Part shown: positions 8,660 through 17,524 of the stretch, piece by piece
Numbering within the stretch: the stretch's first letter is position 1
How the letters are laid out: the number at the start of each line of letters is the position of its first letter
NCBI GenBank assembly: GCA_015057025.1
Contig: SVFD01000007.1
Location: 30,879-94,878, forward strand
Length of the DNA stretch: 64,000 nucleotides
Reading direction: 5' to 3'
From: Lachnospiraceae bacterium
Lineage (GTDB): Bacteria > Bacillota > Clostridia > Lachnospirales > Lachnospiraceae
Notes under the pieces: model-generated
Seen by the model: the letters and a program-made list of their open reading frames with translations, nothing else
Database searches by the model: none
What the model was told of the DNA's origin: nothing
Program-made: the position numbers and the translations under genes

Positions 8660-8714
8660 TTGACAGTGCAGGTCGAATGCGTTAGACTATAGAAAAGGTT
8701 TAACGTATTCGACC
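8660..8714 (+). promoter_or_regulatory. Promoter and candidate operator of the BlaI/M56 operon
   Basis: TTGACA (8660-8665) and TAGACT (8683-8688) are 17 bases apart. GGTCGAATGCGTT (8671-8683) fills the spacer and is repeated inverted with one mismatch as AACGTATTCGACC (8702-8714), about one helical turn past the -10. This placement would let the BlaI-type repressor block its own operon. The half-sites are not the TACA/TGTA type of classical BlaI. Confidence 0.65.
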
Positions 8715-8820
8715 TTATGCTTTGGATGAGGTAGAAAGTATAAAAAGATATATTTTATATTCCATGTATAAAAAGGTTGTTGGCAGTTGAAAAGTGTTAT
8801 TTAAGAAAGGAAGATGATAA

Positions 8821-9183
8821 ATGGAGACACCGAAAGTATTTGAAAGTGAGTATCGTTTCTGCTTAATTCTTTGGGAGCATGAGCCTGTAAAAAGTACGGA
8901 GCTTGTGAAATTATGTCAGGAGGAATTGGGCTGGAAAAAGGCCACTACATATACGGTAATCAAGCGCCTTGCGGAGCGCGGCGTGTTAAAAAGTGAAGAT
9001 GCGGTGGTGACTTCTCTGGTATCCAAGGAAGATATTCAAGCGGCTGAGATTGATGAATTGGTGGAGAAGACGTTTGAGGGCTCACTCCCTGCTTTTATTG
9101 CAGCTTTTAGCAGACATAAAAAATTATCTGCTAAAGAAGTGGCAGAACTTCGTAACTTGATTGATTCGTATGAGGAGGAATAG
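8821..9183 (+). CDS. BlaI/MecI/CopY-family transcriptional repressor
   Basis: A 120-residue winged-helix repressor. The N-terminal DNA-binding part includes LILWEHEPVKSTELV and the recognition helix region GWKKATTYTVIKRLAERGVL, which matches the BlaI pattern (W-x-x-x-T-V-x-T-L). The C-terminal helices (about 75-120) would form the dimer. In known systems the partner M56 sensor protease cleaves the repressor on signal, which releases the operon. Here the M56 gene follows after only three bases, so the two are translated together. The ribosome site AAAGGAAG precedes ATG 8821. The signal need not be a beta-lactam (see the M56 gene). Confidence 0.93.
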   Translation: METPKVFESEYRFCLILWEHEPVKSTELVKLCQEELGWKKATTYTVIKRLAERGVLKSEDAVVTSLVSKEDIQAAEIDELVEKTFEGSLPAFIAAFSRHKKLSAKEVAELRNLIDSYEEE

Positions 9184-9186
9184 TAT

Positions 9187-11802
9187 ATGACAAACTTCTT
9201 TCTTGAAATTGTAAATATGAGTATTACGGCAAGTTACCTGATTGTGGCAGTGATTGTGTTGCGTTTGGTTTTAACCAAAGCGCCGAAGTGGATCCGTGGC
9301 ATTCTCTGGGGATTGGTGGGGATGAGACTTTTGGTGCCGTTTTCTTTTGAGAGTATGTTTAGTCTGTTGCCCGGTAAAAGTCCTATTTTTACGGAAAATG
9401 TGCAGGGAGGCACAACCGGAACGGATGTAGGTGTATCGTCGATGCTGGACTTTAGTACGAGTGCAGGAGCTGCGCCCCAAAGTACGGATGTGGTGGGAAC
9501 ACTTGCACCAATGGAAGAAGCGGTGCAAACAGCAAGCATTTTGTGGACAGATATTCTGGCTGTTGTTTGGCTGGTTGGTATGATTGTGATGTTTGCATAT
9601 TGTATTGTATCCTACATTCGCCTGAAAAGACGTATGGCGGATGCAGTGATTTACCGCGGCGGTAAATATGCGATTTATCAGAGCAAGAAAGTGGCATCGC
9701 CCTTTGTGCTAGGATTTTTCTCTCCCCAAATTTTTTTGCCGTTTGAAATAGATGCTACGGATATGGAGTGTGTAATCGCACACGAAAAAGCGCACATTAC
9801 AAGGAAAGACCACTGGATAAAACCCATTGCTTTTATGATTTTAAGTTTCTATTGGTTCAATCCCTTGGTATGGGTGGCATATATTTTATTATGTCGTGAC
9901 ATCGAGCTTGCCTGCGATGAGAAAGTGATTAAGGAAATGGGTGAAGGTCATAAAAAAGCGTATTCCGAGGCACTTTTAAAATGCAGCACACCGGGTCGTA
10001 TGATTTCGGCCTGTCCGTTGGCGTTTGGCGAGGTGAGTGTAAAGAAACGTATCGTAAATGTTTTAAATTATAAAAAGCCTGCTTTTTGGATTATCCTTGT
10101 TTCACTTATATTGTGTGCAGTGGTGGCTGTTTGTTTTATGACAAAGCCGAAGGAGAGGACTATACCGTATATCAATGATGGAAGTGTAGAATGGGAGAAT
10201 GTGGATGAAATTATCATCTATTCTGACGGATATTATGGTCGTACCTTAGAGGAACCGTTGGTGATTACGGATGCAGAAGATTTAAAGAAAATTCTGGAGG
10301 CTACTTTGGATACGGATGGGTATAAGGAAGTAGGCGACGGTGAACAGTTAGAAGGCTTAAGTACGATTTTTATTGATTATCAGAATGGTACAATTATTTC
10401 GATGTACAGTGAACCGAATTACGGGATGATTTCGGATACTATGCAAACTACGGGTGCGACTTGTTATTATGTGCCGCGGGATTTGTATGATACGGTGATT
10501 GATATTTTAGAAGAGGCACATAATCGCGAGATGTTACCAGAGTCCGGACAGCTACCTTATGAAGGAAGTGAAACGGTACCCTTTGAGTCTATCACTTCAG
10601 TTCAAATTCTAAAAGAACCGCCTACACTGACTATGCAGGATGCATTATCCAGTGCTATAAATTTTACTTATGTGGAGAGCGGAACCTATGAGTGGAGTTA
10701 TCCTACGGGAAATCTGAATGAGATGACTACAATAAATGCCTGCGGAGCCTTTCCGACGGTAGCAGTAAAAGGCAAGGAGGATGAATGGATAGAGGTGCGC
10801 GATTATAACGGCATTGATTATGCTCCGTACATGTTGAGTTGGGGGATTGACCCAGATCGTATAAGGGTAAAAGAATATGATTTGCTGGATTTGGGTGATA
10901 TGGAGCCGTTGGTGTTAAACGAATATACCTCAGAGGATGTTTTTTTCCTGGAATTGCGTCCGAGACGCATTTACGAGGTAATTGCCCAGTGGGATGAAGG
11001 CAGTAACGGCAACGGTTTTTACGGAGAAGCATCTTATATTTTTGTCACGGATAATTACGCGGTGGGCGGTACTGTGGCAGAAGGTGAAGAACAGCCGGTG
11101 CTTATTCAGGCAACCATAAAAGAAGTTATGGCAGATTCTACGGACAAAATTTGCATCACTTCCGAGTCGGACAATTTCCCGGGAGCCTTTGTGGTGCAGA
11201 TTCCGGAAGATGTTTATCCGATTGACGAGTTAAAAGGCGGTCAGGCGATTACGTTGTCAATGAAAGACACCGGTGAAATGTATGATGAGCATTTGCCTTT
11301 ATATACGGCATTGATTCTTAGAGTGCACTATTCGGATGCAGGAACTTTATCAGAGGATGGAAATGTGATGTCAGGAATGAATTTGCCCGCGGTGGTAGAT
11401 GCTCCCTGGACCGCGGAAGTGAATACATTGGATGGTGTGACGCTTTCCGTGGAGAAATATACTGGTACGAGTGGAGACTTAGAGATTAATAATCTTATAC
11501 GTTTGAATTATCAGTCTTCCGATGATGTAGGAAAGATATTGCAGACCGGTGCATGGTTTACCATTCAGCGTGAGATTGATGGAGTCTGGTATGACCTGGT
11601 TCCGATTGCAGAAGTGGCGTGGGAGGAGATTGCTTATAATGTACCAGCAGGAGAAACTACTGTTTTACCTGTTACGTGGGAGTATTTATATGGAGAGTTA
11701 CCACCTGGGGAATATCGTATTGTAATTTCCATTCAGGACTGGCATGCACCCGGAGATTTTGATACATACTATCTGGCGGATGAGTTTGAGATTATGAAAT
11801 AA
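9187..11802 (+). CDS. M56 (BlaR1-like) membrane metalloprotease with large Ig-like ectodomain
   Basis: A protein of 871 residues. The N-terminal third has membrane segments near 10-25, 35-55 and 118-140 and the zinc-protease motif HEKAH (199-203), followed by the conserved FNPLVW and ELACDEKV segments. A further membrane segment lies near 296-317 (PAFWIILVSLIL). The remaining 550 residues are predicted outside the cell. They hold two uncharacterised stretches and a C-terminal beta-rich domain (about 745-870) ending in PPGEYRIVISIQDW, which resembles the bacterial Ig-like domain found in many Firmicute lipoproteins. No penicillin-binding sensor domain (S-x-x-K with K-T-G) is apparent, so the ligand is probably not classical BlaR1's. 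It should cleave the BlaI-type repressor encoded just upstream. Confidence 0.88.
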   Translation: MTNFFLEIVNMSITASYLIVAVIVLRLVLTKAPKWIRGILWGLVGMRLLVPFSFESMFSLLPGKSPIFTENVQGGTTGTDVGVSSMLDFSTSAGAAPQSTDVVGTLAPMEEAVQTASILWTDILAVVWLVGMIVMFAYCIVSYIRLKRRMADAVIYRGGKYAIYQSKKVASPFVLGFFSPQIFLPFEIDATDMECVIAHEKAHITRKDHWIKPIAFMILSFYWFNPLVWVAYILLCRDIELACDEKVIKEMGEGHKKAYSEALLKCSTPGRMISACPLAFGEVSVKKRIVNVLNYKKPAFWIILVSLILCAVVAVCFMTKPKERTIPYINDGSVEWENVDEIIIYSDGYYGRTLEEPLVITDAEDLKKILEATLDTDGYKEVGDGEQLEGLSTIFIDYQNGTIISMYSEPNYGMISDTMQTTGATCYYVPRDLYDTVIDILEEAHNREMLPESGQLPYEGSETVPFESITSVQILKEPPTLTMQDALSSAINFTYVESGTYEWSYPTGNLNEMTTINACGAFPTVAVKGKEDEWIEVRDYNGIDYAPYMLSWGIDPDRIRVKEYDLLDLGDMEPLVLNEYTSEDVFFLELRPRRIYEVIAQWDEGSNGNGFYGEASYIFVTDNYAVGGTVAEGEEQPVLIQATIKEVMADSTDKICITSESDNFPGAFVVQIPEDVYPIDELKGGQAITLSMKDTGEMYDEHLPLYTALILRVHYSDAGTLSEDGNVMSGMNLPAVVDAPWTAEVNTLDGVTLSVEKYTGTSGDLEINNLIRLNYQSSDDVGKILQTGAWFTIQREIDGVWYDLVPIAEVAWEEIAYNVPAGETTVLPVTWEYLYGELPPGEYRIVISIQDWHAPGDFDTYYLADEFEIMK

Positions 11803-11857
11803 TATTAAAATGCAGTATATTTAGACTTATTTGTTGCAAGTAGGAATAGAAGAACGC

Positions 11858-11899
11858 AAAAAGCAGGGCGGATGATGTAGTCATTCGTTCTGCTTTTTT
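11858..11899 (+). terminator. Rho-independent terminator after the M56 gene
   Basis: CAAAAAGCAG pairs with CTGCTTTTTT, with an ATGA/TCAT inner stem and a terminal T run. It lies between convergent genes, and the A-rich left arm may also serve the minus-strand nuclease gene. Confidence 0.75.
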
Positions 11900-11962
11900 A
11901 GTCATATGTACATTTTAAACTGCATATTTTTATATCAATCTTGTAAATAGAAATGACTAAGA

Positions 11963-12976
11963 TTATTCAGAATATCGATTCAGATAGCCTTGAGCTTCGT
12001 CTACAGATATAGAAAAGTTTGACATGAGTTCATTTTTAATTTCATCTTCACTTGCATTATATTTGCGACAGTTACGAACAAGAGCAAAGATTCCTTCTTC
12101 GCGTCCGACGGCAAGCCCTTCTTCGTGTCCGACGGCATAACCTTCTTCGCGTCCGACGGCAAGTCCTTCTTCGCGTCCGACAGCAAGCCCTTCTTCGTGT
12201 CCGACGGCATAACCTTCTTCGCGTCCTGCAATTAATCCATGTTCCCGTCCGATTTTTTGATTGTATTCATCCCATTCCCATGATTTCATATAATCTAAAT
12301 TTGTCTCCTCGTGTTCTTTGAGCCGACCAACCACATGATGAATAAATGCGATATCAGGATTGGTTACATTAGCAGATACTGAACTCTCAAAATATTTTAA
12401 CATATCCTGCAGTTCTTTACTAGCGTTTCCGGCTTTTCCTTTTGTATACAGTATCATTTTCAATGCACCGTCGTTATAATTATAAAACGGTTCTTCTTTT
12501 ATCATATTTTGTATGGTATAAATCATACGATCACGTCCGAACGGGTCATAAGGTAAAATAAAAATAATGACTACGTTAGGAAGACTTGTGTATGCTTGGC
12601 CTCTTTTCAGATTGGCAGCGTCTATCATTCCTTGATAAAAGCGCATGCGTCTGGGGATTGAGTCTTTCTCATAAGTAAGGTTGGGTTCGATGTCATAGAT
12701 GTCCGGTAAAATATCCGCATCCAAGGCATCGCAATCACTAATATCCTCCAGATAAGCGTCCATTCGGATACCATGCATGTCTGTGTCAAGACCATACAAT
12801 TCTTTCTGAGGTGTGATTCGGATGTGTCGTATTTCTTTTCCAAGAATTGTTCTTAAAAGAATACGACAAAATTCTTCGCCAGTCTCTTTGTCATCAATCA
12901 TCTTATGAAATAAAAAATTATCAATAAGATTCAATTCGCTAAGAGGCCGGAACTTTGGAAATTTGGTATGCTCCAT
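11963..12976 (-). CDS. Rpn/PD-(D/E)XK-family nuclease (transposase-associated type)
   Basis: A 337-residue protein of the Rpn (TIGR01784, PDDEXK_2) family. Marks are SELNLIDNFLFHKMI near the start, the catalytic Asp in GIRMDAYLED (Asp73) and YDIEPN (Glu97), then PRRMRFYQGMID and VVIIFILPYDPFG. Most relatives have E-x-Q at the second site; here it reads E-P-N, so the active site is slightly atypical. Family members promote RecA-independent recombination and are linked to mobile DNA. The C-terminal part holds seven eight-residue units of the type GREEGLAV. ATG 12976 is nine bases after GGAGG; the longer frame upstream lacks a ribosome site. It stands alone on the minus strand. Confidence 0.87.
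   Translation of the reverse strand: MEHTKFPKFRPLSELNLIDNFLFHKMIDDKETGEEFCRILLRTILGKEIRHIRITPQKELYGLDTDMHGIRMDAYLEDISDCDALDADILPDIYDIEPNLTYEKDSIPRRMRFYQGMIDAANLKRGQAYTSLPNVVIIFILPYDPFGRDRMIYTIQNMIKEEPFYNYNDGALKMILYTKGKAGNASKELQDMLKYFESSVSANVTNPDIAFIHHVVGRLKEHEETNLDYMKSWEWDEYNQKIGREHGLIAGREEGYAVGHEEGLAVGREEGLAVGREEGYAVGHEEGLAVGREEGIFALVRNCRKYNASEDEIKNELMSNFSISVDEAQGYLNRYSE
12083..12250 (-). repeat. Seven 24-nt in-frame tandem repeats in the Rpn gene
   Basis: Seven consecutive 24-base units encode G-R/H-E-E/H-G-x-x-x octapeptides (GREEGYAV, GHEEGLAV, GREEGLAV). Units two to four and five to seven form a nearly identical 72-base block, so the array has probably grown by slippage or recombination. 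The encoded region is likely a charged helix. Confidence 0.92.
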
Positions 12977-13304
12977 AGGCATAGTCCTCCTTAAAATAAT
13001 ATTTGATTTATTTTTGCGTACACAAATAAGGCAGGCAAAAATATAAATCATCCTATTCATCCCTATTGGAAACATAAGAATTTGTGAAATGACTTAAGAA
13101 AGTCAGAGTAGGTTGCCCTACATGAAAATGATTTGTGAGATAACTATACTGTATTGAGCTGTAAAAAGCAAGATAAAAATATCGCGCAGGATTGATTTTT
13201 TGCACGAATTAGTTTATGCTAACTGATAGAAGCCGAAGGTATATTTTCGGTTTATAATAACTTATAATTATAATATTAATATGCGATGGCAGGAGGTTTG
13301 CAAT

Positions 13305-13556
13305 ATGCTTGAATTTAAATATGATACACAATTACTAATTGAAGGAAAAGATTTGGATGAGGATGCTATCAGTGAATATTTTACAGAAAACTTCAAAGGT
13401 GACTGTCTTTTGGCAGTTGGTGATGAGGAATTGTTTAAAATTCATTATCATACCAACGAGCCTTGGAAGGTTTTGGAATATTGTGCATCTTTAGGCGAAA
13501 TTTATGATATTGTTATTGAAGATATGGACAGACAGTCTAAAGGATTACAGGGCTGA
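13305..13556 (+). CDS. Stand-alone DAK/YloV C-terminal-like small protein
   Basis: An 83-residue cytosolic protein starting [14 protein letters not shown]. The pattern F-K-Y-D-T-x-x-L-I-E-G, the stretch [20 protein letters not shown] and the ending YDIVIEDM match one of the repeated units at the C-terminal end of YloV/FakA-type dihydroxyacetone-kinase-like proteins, where that domain helps bind the DegV-like partner. Here it is free-standing with no kinase part. ATG 13305 has AGGAGG eight bases upstream. It sits 14 bases before copA with no terminator, so the two are probably one operon. I know no proven link with copper. A DegV protein is encoded at 57934-58824. Confidence 0.7.
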   Translation: MLEFKYDTQLLIEGKDLDEDAISEYFTENFKGDCLLAVGDEELFKIHYHTNEPWKVLEYCASLGEIYDIVIEDMDRQSKGLQG

Positions 13557-13570
13557 GAGTAGGAGTTTTT

Positions 13571-16183
13571 ATGACGAAATATACAGTAACCGGCATGAGT
13601 TGTGCGGCTTGCAGTGCGCGAGTGGAAAAAGCAGTATCTAAGGTGGAAGGAGTAACAAGTTGTTCCGTAAGCCTTTTGACCAATTCCATGGGTGTGGAAG
13701 GTAATGCAAGTTCAGCCGATATTATTAAAGCAGTTACGGATGCAGGATATGGAGCAAGTCTTCAGAATGACGCATTAGCATCTACTGCAAATAAAAAGAA
13801 TAACAGCGCGGATATTTTGGAAGATACCGAAACGCCCAAGATGAAAAAGCGATTGATTGCGTCAGTGGGATTCCTTGTTGTGTTAATGTACTTTTCTATG
13901 GGACATTCCATGTGGGGCTGGCCCGTATCGGCGTTTTTTAAGCATAATCCGGTGGCTTTAGGCTTATTACAACTTTTATTGACTGCTATAGTCATGGTGA
14001 TAAATCAGAAATTTTTTATCAACGGATTGAAGGGAATTATTCATAAAGCACCCAATATGGATACCTTGGTTGCTTTGGGTTCCGGTGCGGCATTTGTGTA
14101 CAGTACTTATGCATTATTTGCCATGACGGCAGAAGTGACAGCAGGCAATATGGAAGGTGCTCACGGGTACATGCATGAGTTTTATTTTGAGTCTGCGGCA
14201 ATGATTCTTACCTTGATTACCGTAGGTAAAATGTTGGAAGCCCGCTCTAAGGGTAAAACCACGGATGCACTGAAGTCTCTTATGAATCTTGCGCCAAAAA
14301 CAGCGACGGTAGTGCGTAATGGCGAAGAAAAAACAGTTGCGGTGGAAGAGGTTTTAAAAGGTGATATTTTTGTGGTGCGCCCCGGAGAAAGCATTCCCGT
14401 GGACGGCGTTGTCATAGAAGGAAACAGTGCCATTGATGAATCAGCCTTAACCGGAGAGAGTATTCCTGTGGATAAAGAGGCAGGCGATTTAGTATCTGCG
14501 GCAACCATTAACTGCTCAGGCTTTTTAAAGTGCGAGGCAACCCGTGTAGGTGAAGATACTACGCTTTCTCAAATTATTCAGATGGTAAGTGATGCAGCGG
14601 CCACTAAGGCCCCCATTGCCAAGGTGGCGGATAAGGTGTCAGGCGTTTTTGTTCCTGTAGTAATTACCATTGCGGTGATTACAATTATAATTTGGATGTT
14701 CCTTGGTGAGAGCATTGGTTTTGCTTTGGCCCGCGGTATATCTGTCCTTGTGATCAGTTGTCCCTGTGCATTAGGACTGGCGACTCCGGTAGCAATCATG
14801 GTAGGTAATGGTGTGGGTGCCAAGAACGGTATTCTTTTTAAAAATGCGGTTTCCTTGGAAGAGACCGGCAAGGTACAGATTGTGGCCTTGGATAAAACAG
14901 GAACCATTACGGCAGGAACTCCTAAGGTGACCGATGTAGTTGCCCAAAACGGTGTTACAGAAGAAGAACTTCTGACACTGGCTTATGCATTGGAATGTAA
15001 AAGTGAGCATCCCTTAGCAAGTGCGATCGTGGAATATGCCGGTGAAAAGGGAATAAAAGAAACGGAAGTTACCGACTTTGAAATTTTACCCGGAAACGGT
15101 TTGAAAGCAAAATGTGACGGCGATGACCTGGTAGGCGGAAGCCTTAGATATATCAAAGGTCAGATTGAAGTATCCAAAGCAATGGAAGAGCAGGCAGAAG
15201 CTCTGGCTATGCAGGGTAAGACGCCATTATTTTTTACAAAGGGGCGTCAGCTTCTTGGTATGATTGCAGTAGCGGATGTGATGAAGCCTGACAGTAAGGA
15301 AGCGATTGCGCAGTTGCAGAATATGGGTATCCGTGTAGTAATGATTACCGGCGATAACGAGAAAACTGCCAATGCTATCGGCAAGGAAGCCGGCGTAAAT
15401 CAGGTGATTGCAGGCGTACTTCCTGATGGCAAAGAAGCGGCGGTGTCAGAATTGATGAAGCTTGGTAAGGTTGCCATGGTAGGTGACGGAATTAACGATG
15501 CTCCCGCTCTTGTAAAAGCTGATATGGGAATTGCCATCGGTGCCGGTGCAGATGTAGCCATTGATGCGGCGGATGTGGTACTGATGAAGAGCAGCCTTTT
15601 AGATGTGCCTGCGGCAATCCGTTTAAGCCGTGCCGTGTTAAGAAATATTCATCAGAATTTGTTCTGGGCATTCTTTTATAACTGCGTGGGAATTCCACTG
15701 GCAGCAGGTGCTTTTATAGCGGTTCTGGGATGGGAACTAAATCCTATGTTCGGTGCAGCAGCAATGAGTCTCTCAAGCTTCTGTGTGGTATCCAATGCCT
15801 TGCGTTTGAATCTTTGTAAGGTGTATAATGCTAAAAGAGATAAAAGAGTGAAGCCTGCGCTGAATGTTGATACAGAACCGGAAATAAGCGAAGAGGAAAA
15901 CTGTCCTTGCGACGGAAATGTTTGTGAGATTGTAAACAATAGTGAAACTGAAATAAGAAAGGAAACAGATAATATGAAGAAAACAATGAAGATTACAGGT
16001 ATGATGTGCGGACATTGTTCCGGCCGTGTTAAAAAGGTTTTGGAAGCATTGGCTGAAGTGGATGAAGCAATCGTAAGCCACGAAGAAGGAAATGCGGTTT
16101 TAACTTTGAATGCGGAAGTGGCAGATGAAGTTTTGAAAAAGATTGTAGAAGATGAAGGTTATGAAGTGACGGGGATTGAGTAA
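13571..16183 (+). CDS. copA: Copper-exporting P1B-type ATPase CopA with C-terminal extra HMA domain
   Basis: Membrane pump of 870 residues for Cu(I) export. In order: an N-terminal HMA domain with MSCAAC (Cys11, Cys14); membrane helices from about residue 95; the TGES actuator loop; the CPC metal site (397-399) in [17 protein letters not shown] with phosphorylated Asp441; the SEHPLA nucleotide motif; and [10 protein letters not shown]. After the last membrane segments a Cys-containing linker ([12 protein letters not shown]) leads to a second, C-terminal HMA domain with MMCGHC (Cys813, Cys816). Most Gram-positive CopA proteins carry HMA domains only at the N-terminus, with CopZ encoded separately, so this looks like a CopA-CopZ fusion. 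An internal start at 15974 could also give free CopZ. Preceded by AGGAG. Confidence 0.95.
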   Translation: MTKYTVTGMSCAACSARVEKAVSKVEGVTSCSVSLLTNSMGVEGNASSADIIKAVTDAGYGASLQNDALASTANKKNNSADILEDTETPKMKKRLIASVGFLVVLMYFSMGHSMWGWPVSAFFKHNPVALGLLQLLLTAIVMVINQKFFINGLKGIIHKAPNMDTLVALGSGAAFVYSTYALFAMTAEVTAGNMEGAHGYMHEFYFESAAMILTLITVGKMLEARSKGKTTDALKSLMNLAPKTATVVRNGEEKTVAVEEVLKGDIFVVRPGESIPVDGVVIEGNSAIDESALTGESIPVDKEAGDLVSAATINCSGFLKCEATRVGEDTTLSQIIQMVSDAAATKAPIAKVADKVSGVFVPVVITIAVITIIIWMFLGESIGFALARGISVLVISCPCALGLATPVAIMVGNGVGAKNGILFKNAVSLEETGKVQIVALDKTGTITAGTPKVTDVVAQNGVTEEELLTLAYALECKSEHPLASAIVEYAGEKGIKETEVTDFEILPGNGLKAKCDGDDLVGGSLRYIKGQIEVSKAMEEQAEALAMQGKTPLFFTKGRQLLGMIAVADVMKPDSKEAIAQLQNMGIRVVMITGDNEKTANAIGKEAGVNQVIAGVLPDGKEAAVSELMKLGKVAMVGDGINDAPALVKADMGIAIGAGADVAIDAADVVLMKSSLLDVPAAIRLSRAVLRNIHQNLFWAFFYNCVGIPLAAGAFIAVLGWELNPMFGAAAMSLSSFCVVSNALRLNLCKVYNAKRDKRVKPALNVDTEPEISEEENCPCDGNVCEIVNNSETEIRKETDNMKKTMKITGMMCGHCSGRVKKVLEALAEVDEAIVSHEEGNAVLTLNAEVADEVLKKIVEDEGYEVTGIE
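15974..16183 (+). other. Possible internal translation start giving free CopZ-like chaperone
   Basis: ATG 15974 (Met802 of CopA) begins [17 protein letters not shown], the normal beginning of a 69-residue copper chaperone. GAAAGGAAA lies about ten bases upstream, a fair ribosome site inside the coding sequence. Whether it is used is unknown. Confidence 0.4.
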
Positions 16184-16231
16184 GAATTTCTATGGAATTA
16201 TTATCTCTGATTCCTTTGTGCACTTTGTACA

Positions 16232-16354
16232 TTGACTTCTAAGTATATTGTGTTAGAATGAAGACATAAAAAGGTACTACCGATAGACGGTTAGTCCTAG
16301 TAAATTGGTTTGACAAAAATGCCGCTTCGTTTACCAGACAGGGCGGCTATTTTT
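16232..16354 (+). ncRNA. Predicted antisense RNA of the type I toxin locus
   Basis: A plus-strand promoter TTGACT (16232-16237), 16-base spacer, TAGAAT (16254-16259) would start a short RNA near 16266. Its first bases contain GGTACTACC and CGGTTAGTC. It would end at the hairpin 16313-16354, overlapping the 3' end and last codon of the toxin gene. No reading frame of note lies in it. This convergent layout resembles txpA/RatA and bsrG/SR4. RNA ends are estimates. Confidence 0.55.
16313..16354. terminator. Bidirectional terminator shared by toxin mRNA and antisense RNA
   Basis: CAAAAATGCCGC pairs with GCGGCTATTTTTG apart from one bulged base. The A-run/T-run arms make it usable from both strands. 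The toxin stop codon lies inside its right arm. Confidence 0.7.
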
Positions 16355-16442
16355 GTGCTTTATTGCTTCCGATGGCATATCCAAGTCCAAAAGCAGTCAA
16401 GCATAAGCTGATAACTGCAATCAGACATTCAATAGTCAGCAT
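16347..16442 (-). CDS. Small hydrophobic toxin-like peptide (31 aa, holin-like type I toxin)
   Basis: A 31-residue peptide beginning MLTIECLIAVISLC and ending GSNKAQK: one membrane-spanning helix followed by a short basic tail. This is the form of the tiny peptides annotated as putative holin-like toxins in Firmicutes. AAAGGAGGG stands immediately before; ATG 16442 is at the best distance, although ATG 16448 is also possible. A minus-strand promoter at 16565-16593 and an opposing short RNA fit a type I toxin-antitoxin module. The reading frame, ribosome site and hydrophobic profile are seen; toxicity is inferred. Confidence 0.65.
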   Translation of the reverse strand: MLTIECLIAVISLCLTAFGLGYAIGSNKAQK

Positions 16443-16498
16443 TGGCATCCCTCCTTTAGCAAGATTTCCGACAGATAAACCGGGGATTTCTATGTAAA

Positions 16499-16519
16499 CA
16501 GGGAGTCACAGTCTCCCTG
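16499..16519 (-). promoter_or_regulatory. Hairpin in the 5' leader of the toxin mRNA
   Basis: CAGGGAG and CTCCCTG form a seven-base stem with a seven-base loop. It lies about 40 bases into the predicted toxin mRNA and before its ribosome site, so it may affect translation or stability. Confidence 0.55.
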
Positions 16520-16564
16520 GTGAGAGACTAACCGCCTACCGCGAATGGTAGTACCCATATAAAA

Positions 16565-16593
16565 AGTATAAGGACGACGTTTCCATTACACAA
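16565..16593 (-). promoter_or_regulatory. Probable promoter of the toxin mRNA
   Basis: On the minus strand TTGTGT (16593-16588) and TATACT (16570-16565) are 17 bases apart. Transcription would begin near 16558, just before the GGTACTACC element. Confidence 0.6.
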
Positions 16594-16720
16594 TGGTAAA
16601 AAGTAACAAAAAGATAGAGAGGATTAATTGTAGCTATAATGTATGGTAACCTGCACATTTTCCTTGCTTACTAACTCAAAAAGTGCTATATTTTCGTCAT
16701 ATAAATAAAAGGAGGCTGTT

Positions 16721-17515
16721 ATGAAAATAATCAAAAAAAGTGTAACACTTATTTTATGTATCATATTTGGATGTTCATTCGTTGGATGCGGTGCGATTAT
16801 GCAAAATAATAAGCAAGATGTAGAAGCCGCATTGGATGAGTACTTTAATGCCTGCAATATGTTGGATTTTGAAGCGGTACATAATGCATCCTATCCGGAA
16901 GGAATGGAAGGCCCGATTTCTTCGGTATTATTAAGTGACAGTGAATATGAAGTATTTTGTTTTTGGAAATCGGATATGGGTTTTGCCAGAAGTAGGGTAG
17001 ATAATGCTGATTGGAGTAAATTTATTCCTGATTTCGTTGTATATGAAGAATATCCTTTCGTATATCAGGATGACGATGGTGGATTGGTAGATAGGGACTT
17101 TAACGAGATAACCATGGAAGAAGCTCTGCCAGAGTTTGCAGTAACATACGAGATAGAACAAATGGGACGTTTTGAGAATGTTTCGGTATCGCAAAGAAAT
17201 GGTTTGCAATTTATCGAATTGGATAATATGGATGAGATTGTAACATTGGCAGATGGCAGTCATTTGGATGTTGATGATATGTATGTAGCCCAAATTTCAA
17301 TTGAGTGGTCTTATAAAAATAATCTGTACGGTTATAATAAGAACTGGTGGAAGGATGACACTTTTTGCGAATACAATGAGTTGACATATAATGAGATAAT
17401 CAAAGAGTATGCTGATTATGATTATATTGTGTTTGTATACCAATACGATGGTGAATGGTATGTGTATCCGGAGAAGATGTCTGCGGGAGTAATTAGCTAT
17501 CAGGCAGAATTTTAA
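16721..17515 (+). CDS. Hypothetical lipoprotein
   Basis: A 264-residue secreted protein I do not recognise. It has a lipoprotein signal peptide, with a hydrophobic stretch ending SFVGC (Cys23), so it should be acylated by the Lgt pathway and sit on the outer face of the membrane. The mature part is acidic and rich in Tyr and Trp, with no cysteine pattern or enzyme motif visible. The first 60 residues after the lipobox (AALDEYFNACNMLDFEAV) resemble a small helical domain seen in clostridial lipoproteins. GGAGG is five bases before ATG 16721. The HAD gene starts nine bases after its stop, so they probably share a transcript. Confidence 0.8.
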   Translation: MKIIKKSVTLILCIIFGCSFVGCGAIMQNNKQDVEAALDEYFNACNMLDFEAVHNASYPEGMEGPISSVLLSDSEYEVFCFWKSDMGFARSRVDNADWSKFIPDFVVYEEYPFVYQDDDGGLVDRDFNEITMEEALPEFAVTYEIEQMGRFENVSVSQRNGLQFIELDNMDEIVTLADGSHLDVDDMYVAQISIEWSYKNNLYGYNKNWWKDDTFCEYNELTYNEIIKEYADYDYIVFVYQYDGEWYVYPEKMSAGVISYQAEF

Positions 17516-17524
17516 GGAGTATCT

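Larger units (their letters stand above)
16273..16555. repeat. Inverted duplicated leader elements flanking the toxin gene
   Basis: GGTACTACC (16273-16281) is repeated inverted at 16547-16555, and CGGTTAGTC (16288-16296) is repeated inverted at 16526-16534. Each convergent RNA would thus begin with the same two elements in the same order. Confidence 0.85.

Noticed and set aside
8821..11802. Classical beta-lactam resistance operon
   Set aside because: The BlaI and M56 parts are present, but the penicillin-binding sensor domain and a beta-lactamase or mecA gene are not.
12052..12321. Plus-strand frame with LLRVRRQ repeats opposite the Rpn gene
   Set aside because: It is the antisense reading of the 24-nt coding repeats, with no ribosome site and no plausible product.
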